Below are positions 40,424-46,726 of a stretch of DNA of 64,000 bases, one piece after another. A program made the translations under genes and the position numbers. Under the pieces are notes generated by a model, which was given only the letters and a program-made list of their open reading frames with translations, did no database searches and was not told the DNA's origin. Numbering within the stretch: position 1 is the stretch's first letter; every line of letters begins with the position of its first letter. Source of the stretch: Segatella copri (lineage in GTDB: Bacteria > Bacteroidota > Bacteroidia > Bacteroidales > Bacteroidaceae); the NCBI RefSeq assembly GCF_026015295.1, contig NZ_JAPDUW010000001.1, forward strand, positions 1,736,001 to 1,800,000. Direction: 5' to 3'.

Positions 40424-40981
40424 TTATTCAAGCCCGTCGCCGCCTTCCTGAGAGCCGCCGCCTTCCTGCGTACCGCTGCCGGTAGTTCCGGAGCCGCCCT
40501 GGCTGGTGCCGCCGCCTTGTTCAGTGCCGCCTGAGGTACCACCAGAGGTGCCACCCTCGTCGGTGCCAGTATAGCCGCCGTACTCCTGAATCTTGCACTT
40601 CTTGCGCAGCTCGGAGTTGCTCCAGCTTTTTGTGTTTCTCACAATCAGGTGTACACCCTCTACGCTGGCAGCCGTTACCTTCTCCTTGGTATCCTCCGCC
40701 TTCGAAGTCATACCGATGGAGAACAGACCGAGGTCAGAGAGACGCACACTCTTACCGTCGAGAATCAACTCCTGCAGATGGTCGAGAGCATCCATCAGCA
40801 CACCGTGGATAGTACCTCGGGAGTAAGGCGAACCGTGGTCAGAGATGTGGGATACGAATCCCTCGAAATCCACCTCGCGGTCGGTTACCGCAGTGGCATA
40901 CCACTTTTTCTTACCTGCGTTCTCGCCACTCTGTGGGGTACGCTGCAACTTACGATACTTCAATGTTCCTTTCTGTTCCAT
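40424..40981 (-). CDS. HU-type DNA-binding protein with Gly/Ser/Thr/Gln-rich tail
   Basis: A 185-aa protein. Residues 1-125 fit the HU-like (HU-HIG) family of Bacteroidales: an N-terminal strand (KGTLKYRKLQRTPQSGENAG), a helical stretch (YSRGTIHGVLMDALDHLQEL) and GKSVRLSDLGLFSIGM. Residues about 135-185 form a low-complexity tail of G, T, S, Q and E. It probably bends or compacts DNA. The smalltalk gene follows 81 bp downstream on the same strand, a common pair. Confidence 0.8.
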   Translation of the reverse strand: MEQKGTLKYRKLQRTPQSGENAGKKKWYATAVTDREVDFEGFVSHISDHGSPYSRGTIHGVLMDALDHLQELILDGKSVRLSDLGLFSIGMTSKAEDTKEKVTAASVEGVHLIVRNTKSWSNSELRKKCKIQEYGGYTGTDEGGTSGGTSGGTEQGGGTSQGGSGTTGSGTQEGGGSQEGGDGLE

Positions 40982-41086
40982 GATCTTAAAATATTAAAGG
41001 GTTAATATAAATGTTGAATGTTGAGTGTTGAATGTTGACTTGGTGGGGGTGCGCTTTGTCGAGTGCAGCCTTTCTTGAATCACGAT

Positions 41087-41095
41087 GCAAAGGTA
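41087..41095 (-). promoter_or_regulatory. -7 box of the HU gene
   Basis: TACCTTTGC on the minus strand, about 106 nt upstream of the HU start. The leader contains the GTTGAATG repeat series. Confidence 0.6.
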
Positions 41096-41307
41096 CGGCA
41101 ATTTTCTAATACTACCAAATTTCACCCTGCAGAGTTATGTTAAACAGATTTAACGCTTCGGGCTTATCCGGTTAATCTTGCCAACTCATAATTTATCGTG
41201 CGAGAAAACTATGTGATGTAAAAAGTTTCTCTATGCTTTCTCATCCCGAAAACAGCAGGAAGCAAGAAATCCATCATCATCCACCGAACCCATTTCCACC
41301 ACCAAAG

Positions 41308-41490
41308 TGTGACAGTTGTGACAGTTGTGACAGTTTTCAGCGCCTACCCCCACCTCCCTCTCTTTAGAGGTAACTTATAATATATATAATTATATATATA
41401 ATAAGTTAAATATAATAATAACAATTTGAAAGCAGCCCGAGTTCATATACCCCTCCCCTGAAAACTGTCACAACTGTCACAACTGTCACA
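41308..41490. repeat. Perfect 33-bp inverted repeat built of triple TGTGACAGT units, with AT-rich palindromic centre
   Basis: The left arm 41308-41340 (three tandem TGTGACAGT-type 11-mers, then TTTCAG) is exactly complementary to the right arm 41458-41490. The centre 41372-41407 is a second, almost perfect AT-only palindrome starting AACTTATAATATATATAA. The arrangement (iteron-like arms, AT-rich core, no coding potential) recalls a replication origin or a large operator. It lies in an 818-bp gene-free stretch (40982-41799). Confidence 0.85.
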
Positions 41491-41667
41491 ACAGTAACGC
41501 TCCATCAATCCTTCTCCTCTCCTTCTCCCTCCATCCTGTTTTGTAAAGAAAAAAGGAATCACCCTACCCCCCTGGAGGTTATTAGGGAAATACGCTCATG
41601 CCCATAGGGGGTGCTGCTGAGTAGTTACTTCATTTTTCAGCCTTTAAAATCAGTTAAAAAATGGGTA

Positions 41668-41782
41668 CTCCCCATAAAATGTGCAAAAACATGATAGGAT
41701 TCCCTCATAAAATGTGTATATTTGCAGCGTTATTCCCTCATAAAATGTGGGATAATAGGTGATTATTCCCTCATAAAATGTG
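41668..41782 (+). repeat. Four direct repeats with exact 33-bp period before the AAA ATPase gene
   Basis: CCCTCATAAAATGTG-type units end at 41683, 41716, 41749 and 41782. The last three are ATTCCCTCATAAAATGTG; the first is degenerate (CTCCCCATAAAATGTG). Spacers are 15 bp and unrelated. The second spacer holds the -7 box (41717-41724), so the array straddles the transcription start. Confidence 0.85.
41717..41724 (+). promoter_or_regulatory. -7 box of the AAA ATPase gene inside the repeat array
   Basis: TATATTTG followed by C on the plus strand. Two 18-bp repeats lie upstream and two downstream, an arrangement suited to repression. Confidence 0.6.
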
Positions 41783-41799
41783 ATTTTAAGCTACGGATT

Positions 41800-43107
41800 A
41801 TGGAAAGATTAGCTATCAATGAACTTCTGAAATGGAAGAATAAACAATATCGTAAACCTCTTATTATAGAGGGCACCAGACAGGTGGGAAAGACTTGGCT
41901 GGTGAAGGAGTTTGCCCGCCAGAATTACAAGCAGCTGGCATATGTGAACTTTGAAGAGATGAAGATCCTGCAGAATCTATTTGAACAGGATTTCAGTATT
42001 CCTAGAATTCTTACAGCTATTGGGGCTGCAACGAATGTAACCTGCACAGAGGGCGAAACGCTGATATTCCTGGATGAGATTCAGGCTGCCCCTCATGCTG
42101 TTACTTCTCTCAAATATTTTGCAGAGAATGCGCCGGGCTATCATGTCATAGCTGCAGGTTCTCTTCTGGGTATCGAACTGCATCAGGGGGAATCTTTTCC
42201 TGTGGGTAAGGTGGATTTTCTCTCTCTGTATCCAATGAACTTTATCGAGTTCGTGATGGCTATGGGGGAGAAGAATCTGGCGCAGCTGCTTCAGACGAAG
42301 GATTGGAATATGATAACGATGTTTGCTCCCAAGTTTCAGGAACTCTTGAAGTATTATTACTACGTGGGAGGCATGCCTGAAGCCGTATTGAGCTTTAGCC
42401 AGAATCGTGACTGGAAAGAGGTGAGAACCATACAGAAGGACATTCTGAACAGTTATCAGAGAGATATGTCGAAGCATGCTCCATCGGAGATTATTCCCCG
42501 TATTACTGATTTGTGGAAATCCTTGCCCGCCCAGTTGAGCAAGGAAAACAGGAAGTTTATCTATGGAGTGGTGCGCGAGGGGGCAAGAGCCCGGGAGTAT
42601 GAGTTGGCCTTGCAGTGGCTGCTGGATGCCGGACTGATATATAAGGTATATAATGTGAAGGCTCCCCGACTGCCGCTTGCCAGTTATGAAGACCGGGCGG
42701 CCTTCAAGATCTTTGTCCTGGATGTCGGGCTTCTAGGTGCGATGTCTAATCTCAAGGCTGCGACAATAGTGGCTGGCAACACTATTTTTACCGAGTTTAA
42801 AGGGGCATTGACGGAACAGTATGTTTTGCAGCAGCTCATTCTCAGGTATGAACCGTATTATTATGCCAAGACCAACAGTACTCAGGAGATTGATTTTCTG
42901 CTCCAGGATGAGGAGGACGAGATTGTTCCGCTGGAGGTGAAAGCCGAGACGAATGTCAAGGCAAAGAGCCTGCGCCAGTTTGTTGCAGACAACCAGTCAA
43001 AGAAGGCCTATCGCATCTCCATGAATGATTATCTGCAGGAAGATTGGGTTACTAACGTACCGCTCTATGCGGTAAATGGTCTCGAATTTTATTCGATACA
43101 AAATTAA
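41800..43107 (+). CDS. AAA ATPase with DUF4143 domain
   Basis: A 435-aa protein from the preferred start MERLAINELLKWK; an ATG at 41722 would run through the direct repeats. Walker A is EGTRQVGKTWLVK (about 27), Walker B is TLIFLDEIQAAP (about 89) and the sensor region is VIAAGSLLGIEL. The C-terminal half is DUF4143-type, ending with a possible nuclease-like core STQEIDFLLQDEEDEIVPLE and VKAE. The function of this very common family is unknown. The repeat array suggests tight self-regulation. Confidence 0.85.
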   Translation: MERLAINELLKWKNKQYRKPLIIEGTRQVGKTWLVKEFARQNYKQLAYVNFEEMKILQNLFEQDFSIPRILTAIGAATNVTCTEGETLIFLDEIQAAPHAVTSLKYFAENAPGYHVIAAGSLLGIELHQGESFPVGKVDFLSLYPMNFIEFVMAMGEKNLAQLLQTKDWNMITMFAPKFQELLKYYYYVGGMPEAVLSFSQNRDWKEVRTIQKDILNSYQRDMSKHAPSEIIPRITDLWKSLPAQLSKENRKFIYGVVREGARAREYELALQWLLDAGLIYKVYNVKAPRLPLASYEDRAAFKIFVLDVGLLGAMSNLKAATIVAGNTIFTEFKGALTEQYVLQQLILRYEPYYYAKTNSTQEIDFLLQDEEDEIVPLEVKAETNVKAKSLRQFVADNQSKKAYRISMNDYLQEDWVTNVPLYAVNGLEFYSIQN

Positions 43108-43199
43108 TCTTTCTCACGAAAACACAAAAGAAATCCCCCAAAAACTTGCAGAAAAGAGAAAAATTTCTTATTTTTGCAGCAAATAAAAAGAAAGAACGA

Positions 43200-43638
43200 T
43201 GGCAAAGGAAAATATAAGCTGGGACGAGACATTGAAGCTAAGCAATATACCAACAATTATGGTTCTGGCTTTTACAAGAATCTCAGTCAGGACTTGAAGA
43301 ATGAAATGCCGGGGGTGAAGGGATTCTCGCCAACCAATTTGAAGTACATGAGCTACTTTTATAAGCTCTATGCTCCATTGGCTGCAAATCGTCAGCAAGC
43401 TGCTGACGATTTTGAAGAGGACTTGTATAAAACAGATATTCAGCGAGTTGGAGATAAAAAACAAAATCGTCTACACGGTGTAGACGATTTCAAAATTCTA
43501 TTCTTTATTCCATGGTTTCATCATCAACGTATCATCGACAAATGCAAGGATGATGTGAACAAAGAGAACTTATCCATAGCAGAAATGAGCGGCAAGAAAC
43601 TCGACTGGTTCCGCAAGGTCTGTGCAGCAGTACTGTAA
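43200..43638 (+). pseudogene. Decayed YhcG/DUF1016 PD-(D/E)XK nuclease, N-terminal fragment
   Basis: The reading frame from 43200 gives MAKENISWDETLKL, the usual start of Prevotella DUF1016 proteins, and then runs out. In another frame follows NNYGSGFYKNLSQDLKNEMP, FSPTNLKYMSYFYKLYAPLA, NRQQAADDF, NRLHGVDDFKI and then IPWFHHQRIIDKCKDDVNK, all in DUF1016 order. A deletion/frameshift near 43240 and loss of the C-terminal nuclease domain make it a pseudogene. A TATTTTTGC -7 box lies at 43169-43177. Confidence 0.7.
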
Positions 43639-43639
43639 T

Positions 43640-43789
43640 CACTTTTTCCGATTGTTGACAAATCGTCCGCAACTTGCGGACGAATTCACAGATAGCACAA
43701 TAGTCATTGATATTCAACAAGTTGCAGTCAACAAGCAAAATCGTCAACAGCCTGTTGACGATTTCAAATTATTGGTTCCTAACTCTAGT
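43640..43789 (+). pseudogene. Second YhcG/DUF1016 fragment
   Basis: Reads NRPQLADEFTDSTIVIDIQQ, then VAVNKQNRQQPVDDFKLLVPNS, which parallels the central segment of the fragment just upstream (NRQQAADDF...DIQRVGDKKQNR...VDDFKI). It has no start and is followed directly by a REP-like repeat. It is a partial duplicate or debris of another YhcG gene. Confidence 0.6.
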
Positions 43790-43897
43790 TCCGCATGTGG
43801 TTCAGGCACGGGCTGAAGGCCCAGAAGCCCCTAGCCCAGGGTAACACCCTGGGTATAAGCGCAATCCGCCTTGCGCCCTGTAAGGGCAAAAGCCTTC
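43789..43897. repeat. REP-like dispersed repeat, copy 1
   Basis: About 109 bp with several hairpins: GGGCTGAAGGCCC, CCCAGGGTAACACCCTGGG and GCCCTGTAAGGGC. A nearly identical copy is at 46365-46474, and an inverted copy at about 57310 and 58666-58731 is broken by insertion sequences. Confidence 0.8.
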
Positions 43898-43917
43898 AAA
43901 TACCGCAGATTCCCTGC

Positions 43918-44427
43918 CTATTCCTCTCGTCTTTCCGCCTCCGGCTCCGCCACCATTTCCGGCACTTCTTCCGGCAATTCATATCTTCTGATATGATGAT
44001 CTTCCAGATAGATATGGTTCAGCGTAAAGGCGAGCGACTCCAGCGTCTTCTCCCTTACCGCCGGCTTCAGTTCACATTCCCATATCACGATGGTATGCCA
44101 TCCCATTTCAGCCAGCCGGTGCAGCACCTCATGATCCCTCTCCCGGTTCCTCCTGATCTTCTCCATCCAGAACCCGGTGTTCGATTTCGGCACCACATAA
44201 TACTTGCACCCCTCATGTCCGTGCCAGAAGCACCCGTTCACCAGAATACAGGTGCGATATTTCCTCAGCACGATGTCCGGCTTGCCCGGCAACCGCGGAT
44301 GATTGAGCCGATACCTGAATCCCCTACTCCACAGAAATTTCCTGACAAGAATCTCCGGTTTGGTATCCCTGCCCCTTATTGCCGCCATATTGTTGTGGCG
44401 CTGTTCTATGGTCAAACGGTCCGACAT
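43918..44427 (-). CDS. vsr: Very short patch repair (Vsr) endonuclease
   Basis: A 169-aa mismatch endonuclease that nicks next to T:G mismatches left by deamination of 5-methylcytosine. Motifs: MAAIRGRDTKPEILVRKFLW, FRYRLNHPRLPGKPDIVLRK (catalytic Asp in KPDIVL), CILVNGCFWHGHEGCKYY and a WHTIVIWECEL core. The C-terminus is extended by a Glu-rich tail. It lies 7 kb from the cytosine methyltransferase at 51.4-52.4 kb, on the same strand but with other genes between. Confidence 0.9.
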   Translation of the reverse strand: MSDRLTIEQRHNNMAAIRGRDTKPEILVRKFLWSRGFRYRLNHPRLPGKPDIVLRKYRTCILVNGCFWHGHEGCKYYVVPKSNTGFWMEKIRRNRERDHEVLHRLAEMGWHTIVIWECELKPAVREKTLESLAFTLNHIYLEDHHIRRYELPEEVPEMVAEPEAERREE

Positions 44428-44449
44428 ACTCTTTATTTACAAAGACTTC

Positions 44450-44592
44450 TTTCTTCTTATCTAATAAGTTTTTGCAAGCTATATGCTCCTCTATATGAAA
44501 AAATTCCGCAGTTTGCGGAACTTTTCTCGGATTCATTGTAAAACCAAAAATCGTCAGCAGGTTGCTGACGATTTCAAATTATTGGTTCCTAA
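44450..44592 (+). pseudogene. Third YhcG/DUF1016 fragment
   Basis: Reads SFCKLYAPLYEKIPQFAELF and, after a stop and frame change, NRQQVADDFKLLVPNS. These parallel the YKLYAPL...NRxQxADxF and VDDFKLLVPNS pieces of the other fragments. It overlaps nothing functional and ends before the Rpn-type gene. Confidence 0.5.
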
Positions 44593-44608
44593 CTCAACTT
44601 TGTTAATT

Positions 44609-45439
44609 TTATTGTTCCAATTTCTTAATCTCTTCGATAGATAAGTCGGTGAGATCGGCAATATCATCTAATGGAGTATTGCGCGCTAACAACTTCAAAG
44701 CAATCTCTTTGCTTTTCTTTTTGGCTTCTTTTTCCACAGCATGCTTAAATACCGCATAATTGTCCCACATGACCATCATGCTGTTGTCGTATTTCTCCTG
44801 TTCCTCTTTGGTCAGAGTCTTGGAGTCGGCGATTTCTGCCAGTCTCTTGAATATCTTATGCTGAGCCTCAAAAGGCATTTTTTCTAAAGTCTCCATATGC
44901 TTCAAATTATAAATCCAACAATCTAAAAACGTAGTACACTCTTCCTCTTTCTTCTTGAAAAGAGGCATTACCAAGTAGATGAAGCGGATCTTGTTAGAGT
45001 AAACCTCTCCGCTATCCTTGTCTGCCAGCACAACGTCTGTTCTGAACTTCTTTGGCGTATTTTCATCTACATCAAAGTTCATGAAACAGATAACATAAAC
45101 GGGTGTGAGATGATAATCCCATTGTCCTTTTACGCCTTGGTCTACTATCGTTTTCGATGCATAGTAGAGAGACCGGTCGATGAAATAGGTCTGGCTCCTG
45201 TTTTGCATTTCAACGATAATGTGCTCACCTGTGTCAGTTTCGCAAAAGACGTCGTAGATGATACCTCTCTGGTCTTTTGTTTCTGGCAACATCTCCTTGT
45301 CCTTAAACTTCACATCCGTGATGTGCTGTTCTCCCAGGAGCAGCTGGTTCAAGAACTCAATCAGCAAGTCTTTGCTGTATTCCTGGCCGAAGATTCTTTT
45401 GAACGACCAGTCTGAGAATGGGTTGATGTATCTTGCCAT
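44609..45439 (-). CDS. Rpn-family PD-(D/E)XK nuclease/transposase-like protein
   Basis: A 276-aa protein starting MARYINPFSDWSFKRIFG, the typical opening of Bacteroidales PDDEXK_2/Rpn proteins. The nuclease core is GIIYDVFCETDTGEHIIVEM, then QNR (about 58-82), with D in YDVFC, E in VEM and Q in place of K. The C-terminal third is helical with LLARNTPLDDIADLTDLSIE. Relatives cut DNA and promote recombination or act in defence. A -7 box lies 26 nt upstream. Confidence 0.85.
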   Translation of the reverse strand: MARYINPFSDWSFKRIFGQEYSKDLLIEFLNQLLLGEQHITDVKFKDKEMLPETKDQRGIIYDVFCETDTGEHIIVEMQNRSQTYFIDRSLYYASKTIVDQGVKGQWDYHLTPVYVICFMNFDVDENTPKKFRTDVVLADKDSGEVYSNKIRFIYLVMPLFKKKEEECTTFLDCWIYNLKHMETLEKMPFEAQHKIFKRLAEIADSKTLTKEEQEKYDNSMMVMWDNYAVFKHAVEKEAKKKSKEIALKLLARNTPLDDIADLTDLSIEEIKKLEQ

Positions 45440-45464
45440 ATCTTTGCGATTTTATGTTCTCGTT

Positions 45465-45473
45465 GCAAAGATA
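45465..45473 (-). promoter_or_regulatory. -7 box of the Rpn-type gene
   Basis: TATCTTTGC on the minus strand, 26 nt before the ATG. Confidence 0.6.
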
Positions 45474-45560
45474 CGCTTTTCTTTCGTAACTTCCAAGAAA
45501 TTAACTAGAAAAAATTCTTTCTTGATTAAAATGATAATAGCTAATTGATAGTGTCTGCGG

Positions 45561-45640
45561 CATAATTCTTCCGCAACTTGCGAAGATTTCGTAGTAGGCG
45601 CATATAGTAAAGATATTCTGCGAGTTGGAGATCAAAAACA
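45561..45640 (+). pseudogene. Fourth YhcG/DUF1016 scrap
   Basis: Reads NSSATCEDFVVGAYSKDILR then VGDQKQR, matching the DUF1016 segment NRQQAADDF...KTDIQRVGDKKQNR seen at 43.4 kb. Only about 27 codons survive. Confidence 0.45.
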
Positions 45641-45699
45641 AAGAGGGTGTGTCATAAATCAACAATATGCTTTTTCTCATTTATAAGAATGCGATATGT

Positions 45700-46089
45700 T
45701 CATAAAACAGAAGGCTTTCCGATAGGAAAATGTTTCTTTTCGTATGACTCTACAATGTCCGACATTAATGTCAGCTCTATGGCATTCCTGTCGTTAGCAG
45801 GCGTTTCATCCGTTATCAATGGCAGCAGTTCATCTATCCGGTTGAGAGCAAACTCATATTGTTCTTTCGAAATCCTTTCCAGTTTATGCAAATCCATATT
45901 ATTGATTTCGTCAAGTCTTTTCTGGTCAAGCACGCCCGAATCCCAAAGTTCATTCAGAGATTCATCCATTTTCTTTGAATAATAAGAATACAACAATTCC
46001 TTCAATTCTTCCAAACCTTGCTGAGAATCATCTACTTGAAACATTTGCAAGAGGTGTACTTGTGTACTGTTTAATACCGTTGCTGCCAT
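45700..46089 (-). pseudogene. Fusion of a small Prevotella protein to a truncated HigA-type antitoxin
   Basis: From MAATVLNSTQVHLLQMF to about residue 66 (LDEINNMDLH) this matches the ~70-aa Bacteroidales small proteins often found beside toxin genes. It continues ISKEQYEFALNRIDELLPLI and ELTLMSDIVESYEKKHFPIG, then KPSV, the N-terminus of HigA/XRE antitoxins. The helix-turn-helix that should follow is missing. No partner toxin is next to it. It is probably a deletion product; a working short fusion cannot be excluded. Confidence 0.55.
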
Positions 46090-46200
46090 AACCTTTACAT
46101 TAAAACGTTCTACATTTTTCTGCAAATTTACATTTTTCCTTTGAAAACGCAAAGAAAAAGCCCAAAAACTTGCAGAAAAGAGAAATATTTCATATATTTA

Positions 46201-46324
46201 CAGAAGAAAAGCTGCACTCGGCAATTTGAAAGCAAGCTTTCATTGCGCTCGTTTGCATTTTCTTTGCAGAAGAAAAGCTGCACTCGGCAATTTGAAAGCA
46301 GCTTTCATTGTGCTCGTTTGCATT
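46201..46324. repeat. Two direct copies of a 60-bp repeat (66-bp period)
   Basis: CAGAAGAAAAGCTGCACTCG opens both copies (46201 and 46267). Each contains an inverted repeat around GAAAGCAAGCTTTC or GAAAGCAGCTTTC. A diverged relative occurs at about 17108-17146. Confidence 0.8.
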
Positions 46325-46364
46325 ACAAACATTTTAAATTATATAATTATGTTAGGAACTGAAC

Positions 46365-46474
46365 TTCCGCATGTGGTTCAGGCACGGGCTGAAGGCCCAG
46401 AAGCTCCTAGCCCAGGGTAACACCCTGGGTATAAGCGCAATCCACCTTGCGCCCTGTAAGGGCAAAAGCCTTAA
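46365..46474. repeat. REP-like dispersed repeat, copy 2
   Basis: Nearly identical to 43789-43897 over about 109 bp, with the same hairpins (CCCAGGGTAACACCCTGGG, GCCCTGTAAGGGC) and the same orientation. Confidence 0.8.
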
Positions 46475-46496
46475 AAAAAAGGATATTAAGAATGAA

Positions 46497-46711
46497 AACA
46501 AGAGAAGGCAAGAAAACAGCACCACGAAGGCAGCGATGTAGATATCTATGTAGAAATGCCCCCTAAGTTTTTCCTGATAGTCCGTCTGAAAGCATACCTT
46601 GAAGCCCTTCTGGGCTGCCCTGTCGATATTATCCGAAAGCACCAGCACCTCAACCCCTTCCTGCTCAAGGAAGTTGAGAGAGATGGGATTGAAGTGATAG
46701 CAGAGCGATAG
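46497..46711 (+). pseudogene. Truncated minimal nucleotidyltransferase (MNT) gene
   Basis: The frame reads HHEGSDVDIYVEMPPKFFLI, then VRLKAYLEALLGCPVDII and NPFLLKEVERDGIEVIAER. This is the second half of a MNT toxin/antitoxin-type nucleotidyltransferase with its SDVDIYVE active-site strand. The N-terminal GSxARG part is gone and no start codon is present. No HEPN partner is visible. Confidence 0.65.
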
Positions 46712-46726
46712 ATGCGATAAACTACC

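Noticed and set aside
41668..41782. Regularly spaced repeats as a small CRISPR array
   Set aside because: Repeats are 16-18 bp and spacers 15 bp, both too short; the array overlaps a promoter and no cas genes are present in the window.
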